Assembly: GCA_013298075.1 (NCBI GenBank)
Contig: JAAFJG010000020.1
Coordinates: 1 to 64,000, forward strand
Length of the DNA stretch: 64,000 nucleotides
Direction of reading: 5' to 3'
Origin: Cytophagales bacterium
GTDB taxonomy: Bacteria > Bacteroidota > Bacteroidia > Cytophagales > Microscillaceae
Of the stretch, positions 56,800-64,000 are shown in pieces. The translations under genes were made by a program, and so were the position numbers. Below the pieces are notes generated by a model. The model was not told the DNA's origin and ran no database searches. It saw nothing but the letters and a program-made list of their open reading frames with translations. The number at the start of each line of letters is the position of its first letter. Position 1 is the stretch's first letter.

Positions 56800-57708
56800 C
56801 TATTTTTTATCTACTAACTCCTTAACATATTCTGTAGATACATCAAGAAGGCTGGCTATTTCGGAGATTTTCATACCTTTTGAAAAACATTTGAATATCA
56901 TTTCATTTTTTCCTTCTACTTTTCCCCTTGCTTCTGCAGCTTCAATGTACGCATTTCGTACTATTTCTTGTATGTTCATATTTTTTTCTTGTTTAGTGAT
57001 AATAGCAATATTGCTATCTAATTTTTGAGTAATTGTATTGTCTTTAATTTCTATATAATAATAAATAAAATATAAAACATGGTCGACTTTTTCATTGCTA
57101 TAACCTGCCTCAGTTAAATCTCTTATCAAATCCGTTTTCCATTTTAGTTGTGCTGTATCTGGTTGAGATTTTTTATCTAAAGCCCTGCGAACAGCCAACA
57201 TCACAAAACTAAAAATATTGTCTTCCAAATATAGTTCTTTCAAAGATTTATTCAATATTTTAAAGGTTTCAAATTCATAAATAACACGAGTTTTTTGATA
57301 TTTATAAATAAATTGAGAAGGTTCATAATTTTTATTTTCATCACTATATATAGCAAAAGCCATAATTTTTTCGGGAGAATATTTATCATACAATCGATAA
57401 AAAGTTTTAAACATTCTTTCTGAAAAATTATCATCTTTGTATCCTTGTACTTCTATATGAAAATAAATAAATTTTTCTGTCCCATCTTTCAAAAAAACTT
57501 TAATAAGTTTATCCGCCCTTTTTAAGCCCAAAGCCGTTTTATCTTGAATATTTGCCAATTCTGTATCCAAAAACTCACAAGATTTGTTTCTATCTATATT
57601 ATTTTCTGCCCAATCAGGCAAAAAATAATCTATAAATTCAAAAGATAATTCTTCAATCATTACTTTCCAAAGTAAATCTTTACTAATTTCAACGCTATTA
57701 TCTGCCAT
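56800..57708 (-). CDS. Rpn family PD-(D/E)XK nuclease / putative transposase (302 aa)
   Basis: The core reads RADKLIKVFLKDGTEKFIYF followed by HIEVQG, giving the Asp...Glu-x-Gln site of Rpn/YhgA-like recombination-promoting nucleases. SERMFKTFYRLYDKY follows in the usual place. The C-terminus has an acidic/basic helix (AYIEAAEARGKVEGKNEM) and a helix-turn-helix-like tail (KISEIASLLDVSTEYVKELV). Such genes spread horizontally and may cut DNA during recombination. It converges on the IS607 remnant. The frame is intact. Confidence 0.78.
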   Translation of the reverse strand: MADNSVEISKDLLWKVMIEELSFEFIDYFLPDWAENNIDRNKSCEFLDTELANIQDKTALGLKRADKLIKVFLKDGTEKFIYFHIEVQGYKDDNFSERMFKTFYRLYDKYSPEKIMAFAIYSDENKNYEPSQFIYKYQKTRVIYEFETFKILNKSLKELYLEDNIFSFVMLAVRRALDKKSQPDTAQLKWKTDLIRDLTEAGYSNEKVDHVLYFIYYYIEIKDNTITQKLDSNIAIITKQEKNMNIQEIVRNAYIEAAEARGKVEGKNEMIFKCFSKGMKISEIASLLDVSTEYVKELVDKK

Positions 57709-58146
57709 TTTATTTTTTAATTTTATGTTTTTTTTTTATTTTTGAAATAAATATTTCTTTTTTGTATTTTATTTTTCAAAAGCAAAACTAATTTTCTATA
57801 TTTATTATCAATTTTTATTGTCCAACTTTTAGAGTTTTTAAGTGGGAAAACTATATGCGTATCTTCAATAACTAGCTTAAGTATTAAACGAAGTTTTACT
57901 TAAATCTATATTTCGACTTCGCTATTCAAAGAATAATAACGAATACGAAATGAGAACGTTTTTTATTTGAAAAATTTTGTTTATCTTTTGTTTTTTTGAA
58001 AGATATTTTTTGATAAAATATTCTTTTTCTAACACAAGATGAATAGATATTTAAAATTTGTGTAACAATAAATGCAAAAATAACATTAAAAATTATTCGG
58101 CAATAATTTCCTAAAAACCAAAATATTCTTATTTTCCGCAAATTTC
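57709..58146. other. 438-nt gap with two tandem right ends of repeat family 1
   Basis: CAATAATTTCCTAAAAACC (58101-58119) and CCGCAAATTTCCTAAGAACC (58136-58155) are both right-end sequences of repeat family 1. The second runs into meaB and supplies its stop codon. The remaining sequence is AT-rich with the short inverted motif TATTTCGACTTCGCTATTC; no gene was recognised. Confidence 0.5.
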
Positions 58147-59154
58147 CTAAGAACCTTTATTTTCCAATCCATTTTCATACATATTCCACAATAATTTGGC
58201 GGCTTGCCAAGGCAAGATATTGCCATTTTTTACTTTATTTTCGTATTCTTCTATGCTATTTTTGATGTGTTGATTTTGATAAAATTTTTCTTCGAATACA
58301 TCTTTTATATTTTGATGCAACCAATATAAATTTTGTTTTTCTCTTTGTGTGATAAAAAAATCATTATTTTTAGTATGAATGATATATTTTTCAATCATTG
58401 TCAAAATATTTTCCATTCCTTGATTTTGTAAAGCAGCACAAGTTAAAACAGGTGGAAACCATTTATTTTCTTTGCTTGGAAATAAATGTAATGCATTTTC
58501 ATATTCTATTTTGGCACGATTGGCATTTTTTTGATTTTCTCCATCACTTTTTGTAATTACTAACGCATCAGCCACTTCCATAATACCTCTTTTTACGCCT
58601 TGTAATTCATCGCCTGCTCCTGCCAACATCAACAAAAGAAAAAAATCAGTCATTTGTTTGACCGCAATTTCGGATTGTCCTACGCCCACAGTTTCCACTA
58701 AAATCACTTCAAAACCTGCAGCTTCGCACAAAAACATAGTTTCTCTCGTTTTTCTGGCTACACCACCCAATGAACTGCCTGCGGGAGTAGGACGAATATA
58801 AGCATTTTTATTGATAGATAAATTTTCCATTCTAGTTTTATCGCCCATAATACTTCCGCCTGAAATTTGGCTGGTTGGGTCAATGGCTAAAACGGCAATT
58901 TTTTTATTTTCTTTGGTAAATAATGTCCCAAAACTTTCAATAAACGTACTTTTTCCTACGCCCGGCACACCTGTAATTCCTATGCGTATGCTCTTGCCTG
59001 TGTGAGGCATAATAGATTGTAATACTTCTTGTGCCAATATATTATCAGACATCAAATTACTTTCAATCAAGGTAATTGCTTGACTTAAAATAACTCTATT
59101 TCCTGTCAATATTCCATCAATATAAGTTTGAACGGACAAACGTGAACGTGGCAT
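58147..59154 (-). CDS. meaB: Methylmalonyl-CoA mutase-associated GTPase MeaB
   Basis: The G3E GTPase has Walker A GVPGVGKSTF near residue 60, AIDPTSQISGGSIMGDKTRM (switch I), VETVGVGQSE (switch II) and base motif TKSDG. This combination is diagnostic for MeaB/ArgK. It guards and repairs adenosylcobalamin in methylmalonyl-CoA mutase. ATG at 59154 is chosen over a TTG two codons earlier. The C-terminus NGLENKGS and stop are formed from a repeat end (GGTTCTTAG), so the original C-terminus may have been replaced. Confidence 0.92.
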   Translation of the reverse strand: MPRSRLSVQTYIDGILTGNRVILSQAITLIESNLMSDNILAQEVLQSIMPHTGKSIRIGITGVPGVGKSTFIESFGTLFTKENKKIAVLAIDPTSQISGGSIMGDKTRMENLSINKNAYIRPTPAGSSLGGVARKTRETMFLCEAAGFEVILVETVGVGQSEIAVKQMTDFFLLLMLAGAGDELQGVKRGIMEVADALVITKSDGENQKNANRAKIEYENALHLFPSKENKWFPPVLTCAALQNQGMENILTMIEKYIIHTKNNDFFITQREKQNLYWLHQNIKDVFEEKFYQNQHIKNSIEEYENKVKNGNILPWQAAKLLWNMYENGLENKGS

Positions 59155-59210
59155 AAGCAAATAAATATTAAAATTTCAATTAGAAAATCAATCTAAATAA
59201 TATGTTTGAG

Positions 59211-59238
59211 TTTGAATAATTTTTTTTTATTATTCAAA
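59211..59238. terminator. AT hairpin between meaB and the truncated TOPRIM gene
   Basis: TTTGAATAAT pairs with ATTATTCAAA across an 8-nt T (or A) loop. It lies just past the truncated TOPRIM stop; no extended T-run follows, so terminator function is uncertain. Confidence 0.35.
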
Positions 59239-59242
59239 TGTG

Positions 59243-59491
59243 TTACAAAGTTATGGAGTTTTGTTTGGTTGTATTAACTAAAATAATCCCTATTTTTCCA
59301 ATCGGTTTTTTCCTTACTTCAAGAAATGCAGATTGAAGGCTATTTTTTAATGTTTCTTCACTAAGACCTCGTTGTCCTTCTTTATCATCAAAAGCAACAA
59401 ATTCAATCTCTGCATTTAAAGAGATTTCTTTACATATTGCTTCAAAAAATTGTTTATCGTTTTTACTTTCTACAATGATGGTGTTTTTCAT
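59243..59491 (-). pseudogene. Truncated DUF3226 TOPRIM nuclease, PARIS-like effector
   Basis: The 82-aa product begins MKNTIIVESKNDKQFFEAIC, the TOPRIM opening with the conserved Glu, and continues to IEFVAFDDKEGQRGLSEETL and IGKIGIIL. TOPRIM proteins continue here with the DxD acidic residues; instead the sequence changes to VNTTKQNSITL and stops. About 60% of a normal DUF3226 domain is missing, including the metal-binding Asp pair. It follows the AAA ATPase gene by 32 nt in the same direction. The module is probably inactive. Confidence 0.6.
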
Positions 59492-59523
59492 ACTTAAAAT
59501 GATGTAAAAAAATGAAATAAAAA

Positions 59524-60492
59524 TTATTCGCCTCTAAAAGTTTTATCATTTTCTAAATTATGTTCCAATATGTCTAATTCTATTTTTTGGACAATAATTT
59601 CATCTTTTTTGATATGTTTGAACATTTCAAAATATGCCGCTTCTTCAGTATTTTTGGATTGCAAAGCAATACTTTTAAACGCCTCTACCATTTCTTTGCT
59701 GTGTGTAGTAGCAAATATTTGAATATCATATTCTTTTGCCAACGTAAAAATCATCTCCCAAAATTTTTCTTGAACTGTATAATGCAAACCATTTTCTATT
59801 TCATCAATAAGAAGATAATTTTGTGTTTCCAAGTTAAGTGTCGTGAGTTTTTTAAAACTTAAAATGGTCATTACATAACGCATTATTTTTTGTAACGCAT
59901 CTCCAAAATAATATAATGGCAAATATTTTTTTTCATTCTTTTTTCGCAAATAAAGTATATTGGGGCGACTACTATACGTTTTTATATCATCTATACTATT
60001 ATCTATGAGTTGAATCGCTCGTAAAATTTCTTTACTTTCTCCATCAATATCTAATTTATCAAAAGTTTCGGATAGATTGAGTGTGTTAGGTAATTGACTA
60101 TTTTTTGAAAAGATAAAACTTACATTTTTATATATATTACTTGTATCTTCAGTATATTTATTAAAGTTAGCACTATTATAGTTAATATTTTTTTTAATAA
60201 AAATAGTGTCCCCAATACTTGATAAAATATTTGAACTCAGTATAATATTTTGTTTACTATTTTGGTTATAAAACAAATTTTCTGCACTTTGTTTATCTTC
60301 ATTACTTTGTCTTAATATATTTAAAATGCTGTTGGCACTAAAATTACTCGGTTCTAACAACAAATAAAGTCCTTCTAAAAAACTTGTTTTTCCTGCATTA
60401 TTTTTTCCTGTGAATAAATTTATGCGTTGAAAATTTTTTGCTTTTGTTTTTTCAAAACATCTAAAATTTTCTATTTCAATATCTTTTATCAT
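59524..60492 (-). CDS. AAA ATPase of a PARIS/OLD-like defence pair (322 aa)
   Basis: The SMC-like N-terminus (IKDIEIENFRCFEKTKAKNF) carries Walker A GKNNAGKTSFLEGLY near residue 32. YLLIDEIENGLHY is Walker B near residue 228 and ATTHSKEM the His switch. This is the AAA_15/AAA_21 type that pairs with TOPRIM nucleases in OLD, PARIS and Gabija-like systems. The next gene is a truncated TOPRIM, so this ATPase has probably lost its effector. Its own frame is intact. Confidence 0.78.
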   Translation of the reverse strand: MIKDIEIENFRCFEKTKAKNFQRINLFTGKNNAGKTSFLEGLYLLLEPSNFSANSILNILRQSNEDKQSAENLFYNQNSKQNIILSSNILSSIGDTIFIKKNINYNSANFNKYTEDTSNIYKNVSFIFSKNSQLPNTLNLSETFDKLDIDGESKEILRAIQLIDNSIDDIKTYSSRPNILYLRKKNEKKYLPLYYFGDALQKIMRYVMTILSFKKLTTLNLETQNYLLIDEIENGLHYTVQEKFWEMIFTLAKEYDIQIFATTHSKEMVEAFKSIALQSKNTEEAAYFEMFKHIKKDEIIVQKIELDILEHNLENDKTFRGE

Positions 60493-60777
60493 AATTTTAA
60501 TATTTTGTTTTTTATACTTTATTTTTTATACTTTATTTATAGTTTTGTAAACTCAACAACAATTTTAGTATTATTTTTAGCGTAATTTTGATGTTAAAGA
60601 TGAAAAGTGTAATTTTGAAAGTTCGAAAAACTAAAAACATACACTTTTCAATAATGAAATATTTTACATACAAAATTGAAAATATTTTTAATAAATTCCA
60701 AATAATTAGTTATAAAACTTATCAAAATATTCTACTGAATTATTTAACTATCCATCTTAAAAATCGTGGTATGCCTT

Positions 60778-62658
60778 TTAATTCGACAAAACTTCCCATT
60801 CTTGCAACAACTTTTCTAATTGCGTTTGCACATTTTTAAGTTCTTTTTGTAGTTGAGAAGATTTTTGTTTATCACTATAAATATTGACATCTGCTAATTG
60901 CATTTCAATATTTTTTTGTTGTTTTTCTAAATTTGTGATTTGATTTTCTACTTCGAGCAATTCTTTTTTATTTTTTTTGCTTTCTGTATCATTTCGTTCT
61001 TTTGTATAAATGGGTTTAGCATTTTTTTCGACAACGGGAGCAGGAGCATTTTTATTTTCTTCTGCTTTTCTTTCTCTCCAATCTACAAATTCATAATAAG
61101 TCCCCGGATATTCTTTGATTTCTCTGTCTTCGATATACCAAATTTTATTTGCTGTTTCAGACACAAAATGCCTATCGTGCGACACAATCACATAACTTCC
61201 TTCGTATTTTTGCAAGGCTTGAATTAAAATATTAACCGATTGAATATCTAAGTGATTGGTTGGTTCATCTAAAAGTAAAAAATTGGCTTCAGAAATCAAT
61301 ACTTTTGCTAACGCAACTCTTGATTTTTCACCTCCCGAAAGTACTTTTATTTTCTTGAAAACGTCATCACCACCAAATAAAAAACAACCCAAAACATTGC
61401 GTAATTCTGCTTCTGTTTTTTGTGAGCCTTCCATTTTGAGTTCATCAATCAAATTATTAGTAATATTCAAAGATTCTAATTGATGTTGTGCATAAAAAGC
61501 CACTTGCAAATTATAACCTTCTTCTCTCGTTCCGTCTATTTGTTCACGCCCTTCCAAAATTCTCAAAAGCGTAGATTTTCCTTTTCCATTTGCGCCAATC
61601 AAAGCAATTTTATCACCTTTTTCTATCGTTGCCGTAGTTTTTTTGAGAATATGCAAATCGCCATAACTTTTGCTTACGTCATTCAAATTCATCACCACTT
61701 TTCCTGATGCTTGCCCAAATTGAAACCTAAAATTTACTTTCGCATTTTCATCAATCACATCTTCCAACATATCCATTCTATCCAACATTTTGACGCGAGA
61801 TTGAACTTGTCTTGCTTTGCTTGCTTTTGCTTTAAATCTCTCGATAAATTTTTCTGTTTGTTTTATTTTTTGTTGTTGATTATCATAAGAAGATTGCTGA
61901 ATTTGACGACGCAAAGATTTTTCTTCGATATAATACACATAATCTCCACCATAATATTCTAAATTTCTTTGCGAAACTTCGACTACTGTGTCTGCAATAT
62001 TCGCCAAAAAATCTCTATCGTGAGAAACCGCCACAATCGCTCCTTCATAATTAGACAAATATTGTTCTAACCATTCAATAGAAGGCAAATCCAAGTGATT
62101 GGTTGGCTCATCTAATAATAAAAGAGCAGGTTTTTGAAGCAATAATTTGGCTAACATCACACGCATACGCCAACCTCCCGAAAATTTTTGCAAAGGTTTT
62201 GATAAATCAGCCGTTGAAAATCCTAAACCTTCTAATATTTCTTCTGTTTTTGATTCGATAGTATATCCATCTAACGCCTCAAAATGTGCTTGTAAATCTG
62301 TTAATTTTTCTATTAATTTATCAGAATAATCAGTTTCTAATTGCAGTAAAATTTTATTGATTTCTTTTTGGATTTTATTTGCTTCCTCAAAAGCTTCCAA
62401 AGCAACTTCTTTGATGCTATTTTCAGATTGATAAGATAATAAATCTTGATTTAAAAAACCAATAGTACATTCTTTGGCACGCGAAATGCTGCCTTCATCA
62501 GGCGTATATTCGCCCACAATCAAACGCAAAAGAGTCGATTTTCCTGTTCCGTTTGCTCCAATCAAAGCAATACGATTTTTAGGTTTGATATGCAAAGAAG
62601 CATTTTCATAAATAGCACGACCACCAAAATAAAAAGAAAGATTTTGTATAGAAAGCAT
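60778..62658 (-). CDS. ABC-F family ATPase (626 aa)
   Basis: Two ABC domains lie in one chain: Walker A GANGTGKST (~36) and GANGKGKST (~352), signatures FSGGWRMR and LSGGEKSR, and Walker B LLLLDEPTNHLD twice. The linker between them is basic and helical (KFIERFKAKASKARQVQSRV). The C-terminal ~80 residues form a coiled coil (LLEVENQITNLEKQQKNIEM). There is no membrane domain. ABC-F proteins act on ribosomes as translation factors or antibiotic protection factors; this is the Uup/YheS-like housekeeping type. It has its own -7 box. Confidence 0.93.
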   Translation of the reverse strand: MLSIQNLSFYFGGRAIYENASLHIKPKNRIALIGANGTGKSTLLRLIVGEYTPDEGSISRAKECTIGFLNQDLLSYQSENSIKEVALEAFEEANKIQKEINKILLQLETDYSDKLIEKLTDLQAHFEALDGYTIESKTEEILEGLGFSTADLSKPLQKFSGGWRMRVMLAKLLLQKPALLLLDEPTNHLDLPSIEWLEQYLSNYEGAIVAVSHDRDFLANIADTVVEVSQRNLEYYGGDYVYYIEEKSLRRQIQQSSYDNQQQKIKQTEKFIERFKAKASKARQVQSRVKMLDRMDMLEDVIDENAKVNFRFQFGQASGKVVMNLNDVSKSYGDLHILKKTTATIEKGDKIALIGANGKGKSTLLRILEGREQIDGTREEGYNLQVAFYAQHQLESLNITNNLIDELKMEGSQKTEAELRNVLGCFLFGGDDVFKKIKVLSGGEKSRVALAKVLISEANFLLLDEPTNHLDIQSVNILIQALQKYEGSYVIVSHDRHFVSETANKIWYIEDREIKEYPGTYYEFVDWRERKAEENKNAPAPVVEKNAKPIYTKERNDTESKKNKKELLEVENQITNLEKQQKNIEMQLADVNIYSDKQKSSQLQKELKNVQTQLEKLLQEWEVLSN

Positions 62659-62711
62659 AAATAGATTTCAATGAAAATAAATAAAAATAAGTAATGTTAT
62701 TTTTCGAGGTG

Positions 62712-62719
62712 CAAATTTA
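62712..62719 (-). promoter_or_regulatory. -7 promoter box TAAATTTG for the ABC-F gene
   Basis: Minus-strand TAAATTTGC lies 53 nt upstream of the ATG at 62658. Confidence 0.45.
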
Positions 62720-62776
62720 GTTATTTTTTATCAAAAATCAAAATAATTCGATAGGAACTATTTTTTTTAGATGAAA

Positions 62777-63259
62777 TTAGAATGAAATTTGATGCGTAAA
62801 ACTACCTTTTTGACAAATAAAAGTCTTTTTTATTTTTTGATAAATAAAATTATTAAGGTTTAATTGGTCATTAAAAGTTTCGATTAAAATACTATTTTTG
62901 AGTTGAAATGTAGTTTGTTTTTTATCAAATTTTAGTTCGAAATAAACCCAAACTACATCAGCATCAACTTCTTTGGCAATCCATTTAAAATTTGCTTTTT
63001 GTTTTTTGTGTATCAATTCAAAATTTTCTTGTACGTATTTTTGAATTAAATCATCATATTTTTTTTCATTTTTTTCTATTCGAATCTCTTTTTTATGTTG
63101 TTTGGATAATATATTTTCCAAATCATCAGTAAAAATTCTTACACTGACTTCCCAAGTATTATTTTTTGTATTAAAATTTATTTCTGAAATACTTGTATGA
63201 AAATCGTGTTTTTGTGGACTGATAAATAAGTGAAAAAATAAGAAAATAAAATGTAACAT
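62777..63259 (-). CDS. DUF6702 family protein (160 aa)
   Basis: A short N-terminal hydrophobic signal is followed by HDFHTSISEINFNTKNNTWE and VSVRIFTDDLENILSK. This is the hallmark of DUF6702 proteins, which are common in Bacteroidota (HPFYVSVTEI... RIFTDDLE). The rest is beta-rich. Probably periplasmic; the function is unknown. It lies upstream of the ABC-F gene on the same strand with a separate -7 box. Confidence 0.72.
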   Translation of the reverse strand: MLHFIFLFFHLFISPQKHDFHTSISEINFNTKNNTWEVSVRIFTDDLENILSKQHKKEIRIEKNEKKYDDLIQKYVQENFELIHKKQKANFKWIAKEVDADVVWVYFELKFDKKQTTFQLKNSILIETFNDQLNLNNFIYQKIKKTFICQKGSFTHQISF

Positions 63260-63315
63260 TGTTATTTGTTTTTTGAGTTCGTTTTTTGAATTTTTGTTTT
63301 ACATATTTTTAGATA

Positions 63316-63323
63316 CAAAGATA
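63316..63323 (-). promoter_or_regulatory. -7 promoter box TATCTTTG for the DUF6702 gene
   Basis: Minus-strand TATCTTTG lies 56 nt upstream of the ATG at 63259. Confidence 0.5.
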
Positions 63324-63335
63324 AATAATTTTGTT

Positions 63336-63355
63336 GGTTCTTAGGAATTTATTGT
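63336..63355 (+). repeat. Orphan left end of repeat family 1
   Basis: GGTTCTTAGGAATTTATTGT matches the left ends of copies A and D, but no palindromes follow. The remainder of 63260-63611 is AT-rich and holds nothing else recognisable. Confidence 0.45.
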
Positions 63356-63611
63356 GAAAAAAAATTTAGTATCTATATTTTTGATGTTTTTTTGTATTAT
63401 TTCTATACACTTAAAAATCTATTTATGCGCTCATTTTGTATTCTAAAAATAAATCCTTTCAAAAAACAAAAGATAAACAAATTTTTTTCAGTTAAATAAC
63501 GTTATCATTAAGTTAGTATTTTTTGAATATTGAAGTTGGAACACTTTAATTATTATAAATTTAAGTAACACTTTAGTTAATACTTAAACTATTTTATTTT
63601 TTTATACTTAA

Positions 63612-63782
63612 ACCAATTGGTGTGTACCAATTACTTTTTTAGATAAATTCAATCCTGAACAATTTGAAATTATTGGTATGGATAGACCTTTAATAGAAAA
63701 ATTGACAGGAAAGGTTAGCCGTTTTCGTATTAACGGAAAAGAATTATATGCTCGAATAATCATTAAAAATAAAAAATTATGA
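63612..63782 (+). pseudogene. C-terminal remnant of an EcoRI-type adenine DNA methylase
   Basis: The 56-codon open frame after a stop reads VPITFLDKFNPEQFEIIGM and later FRINGKELYARIIIKNKKL. The VPIxFLDKxNPxQFEIIG phrase and the INGKxxYxRIxIxNK ending match the end of EcoRI-family adenine methylases. The catalytic part is absent. Its stop overlaps the Bro-N start (ATGA). Confidence 0.55.
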
Positions 63783-64000
63783 AAAAAGAGAAACAAACTA
63801 TTCAATTATTTGAAGAAAAAAAAGTACGTAGTGCTTGGAATGAAACGGAAGAGGAATGGTATTTTTCGGTCATTGATGTAGTAGAAGTACTAACAGAAAG
63901 TCCACGCCCAAGAAAATACTGGAATGCACTCAAAACCAAACTCAAAAATGAAGGTAGTGAGTTGTCCCAAAACTTGGGACAACTCAAATTACTGTCAGAA
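63779..64000 (+). CDS. Bro-N / phage antirepressor-like protein, cut by the window end
   Basis: The first 74 codons show WNETEEEWYFSVIDVVEVLT and PRKYWNALKTKLKNEGSELS, the opening of the Bro-N domain found in phage antirepressors and many chromosomal islands. Its ATG overlaps the preceding remnant's stop in ATGA, so the original gene pair was translationally coupled. The 3' end lies beyond the window. Confidence 0.75.
   Translation, partial: MKKEKQTIQLFEEKKVRSAWNETEEEWYFSVIDVVEVLTESPRPRKYWNALKTKLKNEGSELSQNLGQLKLLSE

Noticed and set aside
60588-60839. 83-codon plus-strand frame after the AAA ATPase
   Set aside because: It runs into the 3' end of the convergent ABC-F gene, has low complexity and lacks a promoter box.

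Overview
The window is a very AT-rich chromosomal segment from a member of the Bacteroidota, probably a Cytophagales-type gliding or aquatic bacterium. Three things point there. There is a 1907-residue secreted protein with a type IX secretion (T9SS) C-terminal sorting domain. Many genes are preceded by TAnnTTTG boxes, the Bacteroidota -7 promoter element. Several families are typical of the phylum: the DUF6702 protein, short MenE, the BatE-like TPR/SH3 protein, and long HAMP-GAF-PAS coiled-coil proteins. The genus cannot be fixed from the sequence alone.

Layout. 0.3-10.4 kb: a duplicated DUF445 membrane protein and the giant T9SS adhesin-like protein. 11-18.5 kb: ordinary metabolism and housekeeping (menE, a hotdog thioesterase, xerD, accA, a NatAB-type ABC exporter, 3-hydroxyanthranilate dioxygenase). 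18.5-21 kb: an intergenic zone full of repeats, including three elements nested in one another. 21-28 kb: two divergent membrane sensors without any recognisable output domain. 28-34.5 kb: rpsT, IS and Uma2 remnants, a LolD-like ATPase, a GT39 glycosyltransferase, a TPR/SH3 protein, two identical tRNA-Lys genes, arfB and hisC. 34.6-41.9 kb: a defence operon on the minus strand (114-aa unknown, PLD-SF2 helicase-DUF3427, decapitated Z1 endonuclease, DUF4420 PD-(D/E)XK nuclease, AIPR protein). 42-51.9 kb: envelope functions (GH10-like lipoprotein, M23/LysM peptidase, glycosyltransferases, RIC-like hemerythrin, TPR protein, CorA). 52-54.9 kb: methylmalonyl-CoA mutase small subunit and a glutaryl-CoA-dehydrogenase-like enzyme. 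55-57.7 kb: a MITE-like element, a decayed IS607-type element with a structured omega-RNA-like 3' end, and an Rpn-type nuclease. 58-63.3 kb: meaB, a PARIS-like AAA/TOPRIM pair with truncated TOPRIM, an ABC-F ATPase and DUF6702. The right edge holds the tail of an EcoRI-type adenine methylase and the start of a Bro-N antirepressor.

Themes. The metabolic genes form short transcription units, several with visible -7 boxes and terminator hairpins. The accessory content is in decay: most mobile or defence modules have lost a piece (the Z1 N-terminus, the TOPRIM C-terminus, the TnpA catalytic domain, the TnpB reading frame, the methylase body). A dispersed repeat with GGTTCTTAGGAAATT-type inverted ends and two internal palindromes sits between many genes and in one case supplies a stop codon. 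The most interesting object is the defence operon. The C-terminal part of a Z1 endonuclease follows a PLD-helicase-DUF3427 gene in the same reading frame, separated by one stop codon, and is followed by the usual Z1 partners DUF4420 and AIPR.
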